Below are positions 26,595-35,661 of a stretch of 64,000 nucleotides of DNA, one piece after another. Under the pieces are notes generated by a model. The model searched no databases. It was not told where the DNA came from and worked only from the letters and a program-made list of their open reading frames with translations. The number at the start of each line of letters is the position of its first letter. Position 1 is the stretch's first letter. The stretch covers positions 124,001 through 188,000 of the forward strand of contig NZ_VKKG01000001.1 of NCBI RefSeq assembly GCF_007197885.1, given 5' to 3'. The position numbers and the translations under genes are program-made. Source of the DNA: Tessaracoccus rhinocerotis. GTDB lineage: Bacteria > Actinomycetota > Actinomycetes > Propionibacteriales > Propionibacteriaceae.

Positions 26595-27943
26595 GCCCTA
26601 CGCTCCTCTCGGAACCGCTTCACGTTGAGGATCATCGACGGCAGCACCAGGATCAGTAGCAGGATCGCCAGCGCGGACCCGAGCCCGTAGTCGTTGCCGC
26701 CACCGAACGAGACCGTCCACATCTCCACCGCGATCACGTTCGCGGCGGGTCTGGAGACGCCCGGTGGGATGACGTAGACGAGGTCGAAGATCTTCAGCAC
26801 GTTGATGATCAGGGTCACCAGCACCACGAGCAGCACCGGGGTCAGCAGCGGGGCCGTGATCCTGCTGAAGACCTGCCACTCGGTGGCGCCGTCCATCCGT
26901 GCGGCCTCCTGCAGGGACCGGTCCATGGCGGACAGGCCGGAGGCGATCATCACCATCGCGAACCCGGCCCAGATCCAGATGTAGGCAAGGATGACGACGG
27001 CGTTGATGAACGTGGCGCTCAGCCAGGACACGCCCGTCGGACCCTCGGAGAAGTTCGACGCAGGCAGGGCGATCCGGTAGGTCTGGGCGGAGTCCAACCC
27101 CTCCAGGGTGAAGGTGCCATCTGAGGCCGTGATGGTGTGGGCCGCCACGTCACCGTCGACGGTCACGGCGTCGACCCTGATGCCCGGCAGGCCGCTCTTG
27201 CCCTCGTCGATCTGGCCCTGCTCACCACCACCGCCCGGAACGACGTCCAGGAAGACGGTGCCGGTCACCTGGTCCCCACCCGCCTCGGGTGCGGGGGCTG
27301 CCTGCGCTGCGTCCTCCGGCAGCGAGGTCTGTCGGACGGCGGTGAGCGGGAAGTTCACCGACGAGCCGGGCGCGACCTCGCCCTCGGTGACCATCACCGA
27401 CTGCTCCATGACCACGCCGTGGCCCTCCCGGATCTTCGCGCCCGGGAAGTAGGAGCTGTCCTCGAACACGCTCTGGATGCCGACGATGCCGGCGTTGACC
27501 GCACCGAGCTGGGGGTTCTCCTGGAACAGCCCGCGGAAGATGACCCCTGCGGCGAGCATGGAGATGGCCATGGGCATGAAGATGATCAGCCGGAAGGCTG
27601 TCTTCCACTTCAACTTCTCCAGCAGGACCGCAAAGATCAGGCCCAGGATCGTGCACACCAGCGGCGCCACGATCACCCACAAGATGTTATTGCGGATGGC
27701 TGTGAAGGTGGTGTCGTTGGTGAACATCGTCAGGTAGTTCTGGAACCCGATGAACGCGTCACCCCCACGGTCGTAGAACGACCGCACCAGGGTGAACACG
27801 ATCGGGTAGACCACGAGCGCACCGAGCACCACGAGCGCCGGTGCGAGGAACGAGATGATGATCAGTGCCCGCCGCCCACGGCCCGAGGGCGCGGCACGTT
27901 TGCCGGTCCTCGGGCTGTGGGGCGCGGTGACTGTGTCAGTCAC
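26591..27943 (-). CDS. Carbohydrate ABC transporter permease, MalF-type with large insertion (450 aa)
   Basis: A MalF/AglF-type permease: N-terminal helix pair (LIIISFLAPALVVLGALVVYPIVFTL), further helices, and a C-terminal EAA loop (EAARMDGATEWQVFSRITAPLLTPVLLV). Between transmembrane helices at about residues 143 and 305 sits an extracytoplasmic insertion of about 160 residues, much longer than in typical permeases. Its second half (about 225-293: GLPGIRVDAVTVDG..ITASDGTFTLEGLDSAQTYRIALP) resembles a CnaB/Ig-like domain. E. coli MalF also has a large external P2 domain that contacts the binding protein; this one may do the same. It lies 18 bases after the binding-protein gene. Confidence 0.9.
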   Translation of the reverse strand: MTDTVTAPHSPRTGKRAAPSGRGRRALIIISFLAPALVVLGALVVYPIVFTLVRSFYDRGGDAFIGFQNYLTMFTNDTTFTAIRNNILWVIVAPLVCTILGLIFAVLLEKLKWKTAFRLIIFMPMAISMLAAGVIFRGLFQENPQLGAVNAGIVGIQSVFEDSSYFPGAKIREGHGVVMEQSVMVTEGEVAPGSSVNFPLTAVRQTSLPEDAAQAAPAPEAGGDQVTGTVFLDVVPGGGGEQGQIDEGKSGLPGIRVDAVTVDGDVAAHTITASDGTFTLEGLDSAQTYRIALPASNFSEGPTGVSWLSATFINAVVILAYIWIWAGFAMVMIASGLSAMDRSLQEAARMDGATEWQVFSRITAPLLTPVLLVVLVTLIINVLKIFDLVYVIPPGVSRPAANVIAVEMWTVSFGGGNDYGLGSALAILLLILVLPSMILNVKRFREERRA

Positions 27944-27960
27944 GGCAAGTCCCCTCTACC

Positions 27961-29352
27961 TCATTCGCCGTATGCGGACACCGCAGCGGCCTCGAGGCGC
28001 TCCATCGTCCCGTCGATGTCGGTGGGATCGGTGTAGAAGTTGATCATCTCCTGCCAGAACCCCTGGCCCTGCGTGCCGCCGAATGCGCTGGGCGTCAGGT
28101 CGGACATGTCGAACCGGAAGGACTCGGCGTTGGTGAGCGCCTCGGCGATCTGGCGCGAGATGTCGTCCGGGTAGAGGGACGTGTCGACACCGCTGTTGGG
28201 GGAGGTCAGGCCGCCCAGCGGCACCCAGATCTCGGCCGCTTCCGGCGAGGCCAGGAAGGCCATCAGCGCCGAGGTGGCCTCGTCGTCGGTGAACTGGATG
28301 GCGACGTCGCCGCCACCCACGACCGCGGGTGCGGAGCCGTTGATGGACGGGAAGTCGAAGAACAGGGCGTTCTCGCCCACCACGGAGTTGCCGTCGTCGG
28401 TGATGTTGCCCGCGACGAAGTCACCCTCGTAGACGGTGCCTGCCTGGGGGCTGGCGCCGAAGACCTCGGTCACCGTGGTCGGGAAGTCACGCTGTGCGCC
28501 ACCATCCTGGATCAGGTCGGAGTCGAAGAGGGTGGCCAGCACCTCGAGCGCCTCGCGGACCGACTCGTCGGTCCAGGGGATCTCGTGGTTGGTGAGCTGG
28601 TCGTACATCTCGGGCCCGGCGGTGCGGAGGTACACGTTCTCGAACCAGTCGGTCAGGGGCCACCCGACGTCGGCGCCGATGGAGATGCCCGCGTAGCCCG
28701 CGTCACGGATCAGGCCGAGCTGCTCGAGGAAGCCGTCCCAGTCCTCCGGCGGCGTCGCGCCGGCCTCGGACCAGATGTCGTCGTTGTACCACATCGTCGA
28801 CTTGTTGGCGGCCTTGAACCAGACGCCGTAGAGCTCCCCGTCCACGCTGCCGAGGTCCAGCCACGACTGCGAGTAGTTGGCCTCGACCTCGGAGGCGATC
28901 TCGTCCGAGAGCGGGATCAGGTGGCCGTCGGTGGCGAGCTGCTGCATCAGCGCCGGCTGGCCGACCACCGCCACGTTCGGCGGCGTGCCACCCTCCAGCT
29001 GACCGGAGATGTAGGTGGGTCCGTTGTCGCCGAAGCTGGTGTAGGTCACCTCGGCACCGGTCTGCTCGGAGAAGGCGGCCAACACCTGCTCGAAGTTGGA
29101 CTGCTCCGCACCGGACCATGCGGCCACGACGTTCAGGGTGGTGCCGGAGAAGTCCTGGTCCCCCGTCGTCCCCTCAGTGGTCTCGCCACCGGTGGTCTCC
29201 TCACCCCCGGTGGTCTCCTCCGCCGTGGTCCCCGTGTCCGGGCTGTCTGTGGCTACCGGGGTCTCCTCCCCGCCGCATGCACTGAGCATGGCCACACCGG
29301 CCAGGCTCAAGGCGGCGAAGAAGGCAGACACGCGCTTACGAGTTGTGAACAT
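27961..29352 (-). CDS. Sugar ABC transporter substrate-binding lipoprotein (463 aa)
   Basis: A family 1 extracellular solute-binding protein. The N-terminal signal ends in a lipobox (MLSAC), followed by a Thr/Glu/Gly-rich linker. The body shows LNVVAAWSGAEQSNFEQVLAAF and QLEGGTPPNVAVVGQPALMQQLATDGHLIPL, a typical opening for oligosaccharide binders, and a C-terminal GGQGQGFW-like region. The ATG 29352 follows ggagga by 5 bases; the longer frame adds 24 unrelated residues. It is the first gene of the transporter operon. A near-palindrome gttgaacatttacaac lies at 29416-29431 and could be a LacI-type operator. Confidence 0.92.
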   Translation of the reverse strand: MFTTRKRVSAFFAALSLAGVAMLSACGGEETPVATDSPDTGTTAEETTGGEETTGGETTEGTTGDQDFSGTTLNVVAAWSGAEQSNFEQVLAAFSEQTGAEVTYTSFGDNGPTYISGQLEGGTPPNVAVVGQPALMQQLATDGHLIPLSDEIASEVEANYSQSWLDLGSVDGELYGVWFKAANKSTMWYNDDIWSEAGATPPEDWDGFLEQLGLIRDAGYAGISIGADVGWPLTDWFENVYLRTAGPEMYDQLTNHEIPWTDESVREALEVLATLFDSDLIQDGGAQRDFPTTVTEVFGASPQAGTVYEGDFVAGNITDDGNSVVGENALFFDFPSINGSAPAVVGGGDVAIQFTDDEATSALMAFLASPEAAEIWVPLGGLTSPNSGVDTSLYPDDISRQIAEALTNAESFRFDMSDLTPSAFGGTQGQGFWQEMINFYTDPTDIDGTMERLEAAAVSAYGE

Positions 29353-29559
29353 GCGACTCCTCCATCTACCGAGCATTGCCGCAGAACCACACGAGGCAGC
29401 GTTGCGGCTCGAACAGTTGAACATTTACAACCTAGTCACACGGGGATGCATTGGGGCAGCGCATAGGTCTCTTTTTGCTAACAATCCGCCCGCCCCCACT
29501 GCCCGAGTGTGGTCTCGACACGCGACCAGCGGGGCCGGCCCCAGTGGGCGGGCGGGGGC

Positions 29560-29565
29560 TAGCCT
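29560..29565 (+). promoter_or_regulatory. -10 box TAGCCT of a leaderless promoter (GNAT gene)
   Basis: TAGCCT ends 6 bases before the GTG start 29572 and no ribosome binding site is present. Confidence 0.5.
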
Positions 29566-29571
29566 GATGGC

Positions 29572-30078
29572 GTGGATCCCGAGGTCAGGCCTGCGCAGGC
29601 GCACGAGTGGGAGCGCGCCCGACGCCTCCGACTTGAAATGCTGGCCGACGCCCCGCAGTCCTTCGGCGACCGGCTCGAGGACGTGCGCACGTGGGGCCGG
29701 GAACGCTGGCGAGCCAGACTGGCTTCCGCACTGATGGACGACTCCGCGCTACTGGTCGCCGTCGATGTTGACGGTGTCTGGGTCGGCCAGATGGCCGCCC
29801 GCGAGTACCTCCACCCCGCTCCCGCGAGGGTCTGGTTGCTGGAGGTGTACGTGACACCCGCACACCGGTCCAGCGGTCTCGCGGAGGTGCTGCTGTCGGG
29901 AATCGAGGCGTGGACACTCGACCGGGGCCACCACCGGCTCCACCTGGACGTGCACGAGGACTCAGGCGCCGCCCGCAGCTTCTACCTGCGGATGGGCTTC
30001 GTGGAGAGCGGCAGGACCCAGCCCTACCCCCTGGACACCACCCGGCGCGAGTTGGAGATGGTCAAGGATCTGCCCTGA
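29572..30078 (+). CDS. GNAT-family N-acetyltransferase (168 aa)
   Basis: A full GNAT domain. The N-terminal part has the ARRLRLEMLADAPQSFG pattern common to one subgroup, the central strands VWLLEVYVTPAHRSSGLAEVLLSGIEAW contain the acetyl-CoA pyrophosphate loop (RSSGLA in the place of RGxGxG/A), and motif B follows with LDVHEDSGAARSFYLRMGFVESG. The acceptor substrate is unknown. It is a stand-alone gene between the sugar transporter and a DUF1707 gene. Confidence 0.88.
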   Translation: MDPEVRPAQAHEWERARRLRLEMLADAPQSFGDRLEDVRTWGRERWRARLASALMDDSALLVAVDVDGVWVGQMAAREYLHPAPARVWLLEVYVTPAHRSSGLAEVLLSGIEAWTLDRGHHRLHLDVHEDSGAARSFYLRMGFVESGRTQPYPLDTTRRELEMVKDLP

Positions 30079-30177
30079 GGAGCCGTCGCCGTCGACCGCG
30101 GTCAGGGGTCGGGACCGGGGTCGGATCAGGGGCAATCCCAATGGTGCCGGGGCACCGGGGCGACGAGAATTGAGTCC

Positions 30178-30780
30178 ATGAGCACCTCGACCAACATGCG
30201 CGTCTCGGACCAGGAACGCAATGCCGCCATCACGGCCATCCAGGCCGCCTACGCGGAGGGCCGGCTCGACGAACCCAACCTGGAACGCCGTCTGGACCTC
30301 GCACTGAACGCCCGCACCCGTCTCGAACTGAACCAGTCCCTCGAGGGCCTCGTGCGCTTCCGTCCCCAGACCCCGTTCACAGCACCGACGATGCCGCTGG
30401 TCCGCGCCGGGCTCGCGGGCACTGCCCTCCAGCGGAGCCACGCCGACGGACCGGTGGCCGGTCTCACCCACCTCTCGGCACTCCCGTTCGGCCCCTTCGG
30501 TCCCGGAGCCGTCTGGCTGTTCGCCGGCCAGGGCACCGCAGTCAGGCGTGAGGCCGCCAAGGCACTCAACTTCCAGGTGATCGCCTGGGTGATCGGTGCC
30601 GTGCTCGGCATCGCCGCAGGCATCTTCAACCTCGGCTTCCTCGCCGGGATCTGGGGCGTGTCCTGGTTCGTGCTGACGATCGTCTCCGGCGTGAAGGCGT
30701 GGAAGGGCGAGGACTGGGAGAACCCGGTGACCACCATCGTCGACAAGCGCCTCGTCGACGAGGGGCGGGGCCACCGCTGA
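30178..30780 (+). CDS. DUF1707 domain membrane protein (200 aa)
   Basis: The N-terminus carries a DUF1707 (SHOCT-like) domain (MRVSDQERNAAITAIQAAYAEG, LDEPNLERRLDLAL). A linker and two C-terminal membrane helices follow (IAWVIGAVLGIAAGIFNLGFLAG, WFVLTIVSGVKAW) in a 2TM arrangement. The function is unknown. It has the same architecture as the protein at 6367-6960. It precedes the fasR-fab operon but has its own start region. Confidence 0.78.
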   Translation: MSTSTNMRVSDQERNAAITAIQAAYAEGRLDEPNLERRLDLALNARTRLELNQSLEGLVRFRPQTPFTAPTMPLVRAGLAGTALQRSHADGPVAGLTHLSALPFGPFGPGAVWLFAGQGTAVRREAAKALNFQVIAWVIGAVLGIAAGIFNLGFLAGIWGVSWFVLTIVSGVKAWKGEDWENPVTTIVDKRLVDEGRGHR

Positions 30781-30803
30781 CGCCTCCACACCGCGGCAGC
30801 CAC

Positions 30804-30809
30804 TAGGGT
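30804..30809 (+). promoter_or_regulatory. -10 box TAGGGT of a leaderless promoter (fasR-like gene)
   Basis: TAGGGT ends 6 bases before the ATG 30816. It probably drives the regulator and perhaps the fab genes behind it. Confidence 0.55.
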
Positions 30810-30815
30810 GTCGGG

Positions 30816-32027
30816 ATGGACTCGACGCAGCGCCCCAGGGCGGGCACCCTGCCCTCCCAGGTGGGCTCCACCCGGACCCGCGCCGCCATGCTGAAACGCC
30901 TGCGCGGCGCAACGTCCACCATGAACACCGCAACCCTCGCCGCGATGGAGTCCAGGCACGAGTGGTTCACGCAACTCGACGCCGAGTCCCGGTCCTGGAT
31001 CAACCTGCTGGCACGCAGCGGCATCGACGGGTTCGTGACTTGGCTCTCCGGCGAGGACTTCGAACCCGAGTCGGTCTTCGCCGCCGCACCGCGCGCCATG
31101 GCCGGCAGGATCTCGCTGCAGCAGACCGTGGACCTGGTGCGGACCACCACCGAGGTGGTCGAGGAACAGATCCAGCACCTGCTCCCCCGGGGGGACAGGC
31201 AGGCGCTGCTGCTGGGCATCGTCCACTACTCCAGGGAGATCGCCTTCGGGGCCGCGGCCATCTACGCCCGCGCCGCCGAGGCCCGCGGTGCATGGGACTC
31301 GCGGATCGAGGCCACCGTCATCGACGCCGTAGTGCGCGCCGAGACCGACGAGTCCGTCCTGTCCCGCGCCTCGACACTCGGCTGGCCGAGCGGCTCGAAG
31401 GTGGTCGTGGCCATCGCCGCCGCACCGAAGGAGGCCCGGATCGAGGACCTGCGCCGCGCCGCCCGCCACCTCGGACTCGAGATGCTGGCAGCCCCGCAGG
31501 GCGACCGGCTCGTGTGCATCTTCGGGGGCGCCCGCATCACAGAGCCCGTCGAGACCTGCGACCTGATCTCGCAACTCGAGGACCACTTCGCCGACGGCAA
31601 CGTCATCGTCGGTCCCATCGCCGACAACCTCGCGGGGGCGCCCTCGTCCGCCCGCGCCGCCGCCTCCGGGTTCCGGGCCGCGAAGGCCTGGCCCGAGGGA
31701 CCCCGCACCATGCTCTCCGTCGACCTGCTGCCCGAGCGCGCCCTCGCCGGCGACGGCCACGCGCGCCGCACCCTCGCCCACGACATCTACGGGGCGCTGC
31801 GCGGGTCGAAGGAATTGTTGGAAACCTGCGTCGGCTTCCTCGACAGCGGGTCCTCCACGGAAGCCACTGCGCGTGCCCTGTTCATCCACCCCAACACCGT
31901 CCGCTACCGCGTGAAGCGCATCCAGGACGTGACCGGCTACAACCCCGCCGATGCCCGGGAGGCGTACGTGCTGCGCATGGCCATCACCCTGGGCCGACTT
32001 GTGGGAACCCCACAAACCGGTGCTTGA
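30816..32027 (+). CDS. PucR/CdaR-family regulator, FasR-like (403 aa)
   Basis: The C-terminal HTH_30 domain (about residues 335-395) reads LLETCVGFLDSGSSTEATARALFIHPNTVRYRVKRIQDVTGY. The N-terminal and central regions carry a GGDEF-like/CdaR fold and an RsbRD-like helical part. Proteins of this kind directly before fabD in actinobacteria (FasR in Streptomyces and Mycobacterium) activate the fatty-acid synthesis operon in response to acyl-CoA. The position next to fabD-fabH-acpP-fabF supports the same role. The ligand is not deducible from the sequence. Confidence 0.88.
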   Translation: MDSTQRPRAGTLPSQVGSTRTRAAMLKRLRGATSTMNTATLAAMESRHEWFTQLDAESRSWINLLARSGIDGFVTWLSGEDFEPESVFAAAPRAMAGRISLQQTVDLVRTTTEVVEEQIQHLLPRGDRQALLLGIVHYSREIAFGAAAIYARAAEARGAWDSRIEATVIDAVVRAETDESVLSRASTLGWPSGSKVVVAIAAAPKEARIEDLRRAARHLGLEMLAAPQGDRLVCIFGGARITEPVETCDLISQLEDHFADGNVIVGPIADNLAGAPSSARAAASGFRAAKAWPEGPRTMLSVDLLPERALAGDGHARRTLAHDIYGALRGSKELLETCVGFLDSGSSTEATARALFIHPNTVRYRVKRIQDVTGYNPADAREAYVLRMAITLGRLVGTPQTGA

Positions 32028-32082
32028 GAAATTCGTGCCATCCGGTCCGGCACCCGGGCGCCCCGACGGGCACAGTAGAACC

Positions 32083-33024
32083 GTGCTTGCAATCGTCGCG
32101 CCCGGACAGGGCGCCCAGACCCCCGGCTTCCTGGCCCCCTGGCTCGCCGAGTCCCGCTTCGCTGAGAAGCTCGCCGCGCTGGCCGAGGCCAGCGAGCTCG
32201 ACCTCGCCCACTTCGGGACCGGGGCAGACGCGGACACGATCAGGGACACCGCCGTGGCGCAGCCGCTCCTCGTCGCGGCCGGCATCGTGACCGCGCTCGC
32301 GCTCGACGGCACGGCCGCATTCACGGCGGACACCCTCGTCGCCGGCCACTCCGTGGGCGAGTTGACCGCAGCCGCCCTCTCAGGTGTCCTCTCCGACACC
32401 GACGCGATCGTCGTCGTCCGCGAACGCGGGCGCGCCATGGCCGAGGCGTCCGCCGCCCGGCCCACCTCCATGACCGCGATCGTTGGCGGCGAGCCCGAGG
32501 ACGTGCTCGCCGCCATCGACCGCGCGGGCCTCACGCCCGCCAACAACAACGGCCGCGGCCAGATCGTGGCCGCCGGCACGGTGGAACAACTCGCGGCACT
32601 CGCCGAGGACGCGCCGCGCCGGGCCCGCCTGGTACCCCTCAGCGTCGCCGGCGCCTTCCACACCGTCCACATGCAGCCCGCAGTCGCGCACCTGCAGCAG
32701 GTGGTGGCGGACGTGGCGGTGGCCGAGCCGGTCACCCGGCTGGTCAGCAACCGTGACGGTGCCCTGGTCGCCAGCGGCCGCGACGCCCTGGAGCGGATCG
32801 TCGCACAGGTGGCCAACCCCGTGCGCTGGGACCTGTGCATGGAGACGATGGCGGGACACGGCGTCACGGGGCTGCTCGAACTGGCCCCGTCCGGTACGCT
32901 CACCGGGATCGCCAAGCGCAACCTGAAGGGCGTGGAGCTCTTCTCCCTGAACACCCCCGACCAGATCGACGACGCCCGGGCCTTCGTGGCCGCACACGCC
33001 GGCGACAACCCCGCGCAAGCCTGA
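32083..33024 (+). CDS. fabD: Malonyl-CoA:ACP transacylase FabD (313 aa)
   Basis: FabD transfers malonyl from CoA to ACP. The active-site Ser is in GHSVGE, the oxyanion motif is APGQGAQ at the start, and the catalytic His is in GAFHTVHM. The GTG 32083 gives the standard N-terminus VLAIVAPGQGAQTPG; the longer frame from 31951 overlaps the regulator. It leads the structural genes of the fab operon and sits 10 bases before fabH. Confidence 0.95.
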   Translation: MLAIVAPGQGAQTPGFLAPWLAESRFAEKLAALAEASELDLAHFGTGADADTIRDTAVAQPLLVAAGIVTALALDGTAAFTADTLVAGHSVGELTAAALSGVLSDTDAIVVVRERGRAMAEASAARPTSMTAIVGGEPEDVLAAIDRAGLTPANNNGRGQIVAAGTVEQLAALAEDAPRRARLVPLSVAGAFHTVHMQPAVAHLQQVVADVAVAEPVTRLVSNRDGALVASGRDALERIVAQVANPVRWDLCMETMAGHGVTGLLELAPSGTLTGIAKRNLKGVELFSLNTPDQIDDARAFVAAHAGDNPAQA

Positions 33025-33034
33025 GGAGACCGAC

Positions 33035-34024
33035 TTGACCATGAAGACCTCGCAGGGTGCGCAGTACGCGCGCATCATGGCCGTGGGCGGCGCCCGCGGC
33101 AGCCGTGTCGTCGACAACGCCGAGATGTGCACCATGATCGACTCCACCGACGAGTGGATCACGCAGCGCACGGGGATCAAGGAGCGGCGCTGGGCCACCG
33201 AGGACGAGTCCGCCCTGTCGCTGGCCGCCGCCGCCGCGCGCAAGGCCATCGAGCGCTCCGGCGTGGACCTGGCCGACGTCGACGGTGTGATCGTGTCCAC
33301 GGTGTCCCACTTCCAGCAGACCCCGTCGCTGGCGACCATCGTCGCCGCGGAACTGGGGCTGACCGGCAACCCCGCGGCCTACGACATCTCGGCCGCCTGC
33401 GCAGGCTTCAGCTACGGCGTAGCCTCCGCCGAGGCGATGGTCCGCACCGGCCAGGCCCGTCACGTCCTGGTGATCGGCGTGGAGCTCTTGTCCCGCTTCA
33501 TCGACATCAAGGACCGCTCGACGGCGTTCCTGTTCTCCGACGGCGCCGGCGCCGTGGTCGTCGGCCCCTCCGAGACGCCGGCCATCGGCCCGGTCGTGTG
33601 GGGTTCAAACCCCGACCAGCACGAGATCATCGAGATCGACGACTGGCGCGAGGACCGCGGCGGCGAGCCGCCCTACATCCACATGGAGGGGCGCACCGTG
33701 TTCAAGTGGGCCACCACCTACATCGCGGGCAAGACCCTCGAGGCCCTCGAGGTCGCCGGGCTCCAGCCCGAGGACCTCGACGTCTTCATCCCCCACCAGG
33801 CCAACAACCGGATCACCGATTCGATGTTGCGCCACCTGAAGCTGCCCGAGAGCGTCGTCGTCGCACGCGACATCGTGAACATGGGCAACTCGTCTGCGGC
33901 TTCCATTCCGCTGGCGATGGAGGCCCTGCTCGAATCGGGCGAGGCCACCAGCGGTCAGACCGCACTGATCATCGGTTTCGGCGCAGGTCTGGTCTTCGCC
34001 GGCCAGAGCATCGTCCTACCCTGA
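33035..34024 (+). CDS. fabH: 3-oxoacyl-ACP synthase III FabH (329 aa)
   Basis: FabH condenses acyl-CoA with malonyl-ACP to start chains. The catalytic triad is present: Cys in DISAACAGFSYG, His in HQANNRI and Asn in NMGNSSAAS. A TTG at 33035 with gaggag 6 bases upstream is the likely start; an ATG lies 6 bases further. In actinobacteria FabH often uses branched or acetyl starters; this cannot be told from the sequence. Confidence 0.95.
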   Translation: MTMKTSQGAQYARIMAVGGARGSRVVDNAEMCTMIDSTDEWITQRTGIKERRWATEDESALSLAAAAARKAIERSGVDLADVDGVIVSTVSHFQQTPSLATIVAAELGLTGNPAAYDISAACAGFSYGVASAEAMVRTGQARHVLVIGVELLSRFIDIKDRSTAFLFSDGAGAVVVGPSETPAIGPVVWGSNPDQHEIIEIDDWREDRGGEPPYIHMEGRTVFKWATTYIAGKTLEALEVAGLQPEDLDVFIPHQANNRITDSMLRHLKLPESVVVARDIVNMGNSSAASIPLAMEALLESGEATSGQTALIIGFGAGLVFAGQSIVLP

Positions 34025-34056
34025 TCACAACCACCACCACCTGAAAGGGAGCCAAC

Positions 34057-34302
34057 ATGGCAAGCACCGAAGAAATCCGCACCGACCTCGCCGAGATCGT
34101 CAACGACGTCGCCGGCGTCGCTGTCGAGGACGTGCAGCTGGACAAGTCCTTCGTCGACGACCTGGGCGTCGACTCGCTGTCCATGGTCGAGATCATCTAC
34201 GCCTGCGAGGACAAGTTCGGCGTCTCCATCCCCGACGAGGACTCCAAGAACCTCAAGACCGTCGGCGACGCCGTCGCCTACATCGAGCGCGCCGCCAGCT
34301 GA
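34057..34302 (+). CDS. acpP: Acyl carrier protein (81 aa)
   Basis: A small acidic protein with the phosphopantetheine site GVDSLSMVEII and the flanking helices of ACP. It carries the growing acyl chain of type II fatty-acid synthesis and is encoded between fabH and fabF, as usual. Confidence 0.97.
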   Translation: MASTEEIRTDLAEIVNDVAGVAVEDVQLDKSFVDDLGVDSLSMVEIIYACEDKFGVSIPDEDSKNLKTVGDAVAYIERAAS

Positions 34303-34342
34303 CCCGTACACCCCCAGCCGTTCACCCCTCCAGGAGCCAGAC

Positions 34343-35596
34343 ATGAGCGCGACCACCGTAGTCGTCACCGGTTTCGGTGCCACCACACCCCTCGGCGGCA
34401 CTGCCAAGGAGACGTGGGAGGGCCTGCTCGCGGGCCGCTCCGGCGTCAGGACCCTCACCCAGGACTGGGTGGAGGGGCTGCCGGTGAGCATCGCTGCGCC
34501 AGCCGCCGTCGAGCCCAGCGAGCTGATCGACCGCGTGGAGGCGCGTCGTCTCGACCGCTCGTCCCAGTTGGCCCTCGTGGCCGGCCTCGAGGCCTGGCGC
34601 GACGCCGGCTTCGGGCTCGAGGAGGACAATCCCGTCGAACGTGACCGGCTGGGGGTGGCCTGCGCCACCGGCATCGGCGGCCTGCACTCGCTGCTCTCGC
34701 AGTGGGACGTGCAGAAGGACAAGGGCGCCCGCCGGGTCTCCCCCTTCACCATCCCGATGCTGATGGCCAACGCCCCCGCAGCGAACCTCGGCCTGCGGCT
34801 GGGCGCCCGGGCGGGGATCCACACCCCGGTGTCGGCCTGCGCCTCCTCGAACGAGGCGATCTCGCTGGGCATCGACATGCTGCGCCTCGGCCGCGCGGAC
34901 GTGGCGGTGGTCGGTGGCACCGAGGCGGTCATCCATCCGCTGCCCATCGCATCCTTCGCGAACATGCAGGCGTTGTCCCGCCGCAACGACGAGCCCGAGC
35001 GCGCCTCCCGGCCCTGGGACATCAACCGCGACGGCTTCGTCCTCGGCGAGGGCGCAGTGCTGATGGTCATCGAGACCCTCGAGCACGCCAGAGCCCGCGG
35101 CGCCCGGATCTACGGCACCCTGGCCGGGGCAGGCATCTCCGCCGACTCCCACGACATCGTGCAGCCCGACCCGATCGGCTACGGCCAGTCGCTGGCCATG
35201 AAGCGCGCGCTGGCCGAGGCGGACCTGGCTGCCGGCGACATCGTGCACGTGAACGCCCACGCCACCTCCACGCCGCAGGGCGACACCACCGAGGCAGGTT
35301 CCATCCGCAAGTCCCTCGGCGACGACACCTCCGCGATCCTCACGGGCACCAAGTCCATGACGGGCCACCTCCTCGGTGCCGCGGGCGCGCTCGAGACGTT
35401 CGCAACAGTGATGGCCCTGCACGACCGCGTGGTGCCCGGCACCATCAACGTCGACGACCTCGAGCCCGGCCTGGGCGTCGACATCGCGACCGAGAACCGT
35501 GAACTGCCGCAGGGCGACCTCGCCGCGCTCAACAACTCGTTCGGGTTCGGCGGCCACAACGTCGCCATCGCGGTGACGAACCAGAACACCAACTGA
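34343..35596 (+). CDS. fabF: 3-oxoacyl-ACP synthase II FabF (417 aa)
   Basis: A KAS II enzyme. The catalytic Cys is in PVSACASSNEAI and the two His in VNAHATSTPQGD and TGHLLGAAGALE, with the C-terminal glycine-rich NNSFGFGGHN. It elongates acyl-ACP with malonyl-ACP. It is the last gene of the operon and is followed by a strong hairpin. Confidence 0.96.
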   Translation: MSATTVVVTGFGATTPLGGTAKETWEGLLAGRSGVRTLTQDWVEGLPVSIAAPAAVEPSELIDRVEARRLDRSSQLALVAGLEAWRDAGFGLEEDNPVERDRLGVACATGIGGLHSLLSQWDVQKDKGARRVSPFTIPMLMANAPAANLGLRLGARAGIHTPVSACASSNEAISLGIDMLRLGRADVAVVGGTEAVIHPLPIASFANMQALSRRNDEPERASRPWDINRDGFVLGEGAVLMVIETLEHARARGARIYGTLAGAGISADSHDIVQPDPIGYGQSLAMKRALAEADLAAGDIVHVNAHATSTPQGDTTEAGSIRKSLGDDTSAILTGTKSMTGHLLGAAGALETFATVMALHDRVVPGTINVDDLEPGLGVDIATENRELPQGDLAALNNSFGFGGHNVAIAVTNQNTN

Positions 35597-35605
35597 CAAC
35601 CGCCC

Positions 35606-35645
35606 GCAGGACGTCCTCGGCCAACTCAGGCCGGGGGCGTCCTGC
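35606..35645 (+). terminator. Hairpin after fabF
   Basis: gcaggacg and cgtcctgc form a perfect outer stem and ctcggcc/ggccggg an inner one. There is no clear T-run, so this may be a GC-rich actinobacterial terminator or an RNA-end stabiliser. Confidence 0.7.
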
Positions 35646-35661
35646 TCGTGTGTCGTGGCCG

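Noticed and set aside
30249-33008. 919-aa minus-strand frame across the DUF1707, fasR-like and fabD genes
   Set aside because: It spans three clear plus-strand genes and has no domain signal; it is a GC-bias shadow.
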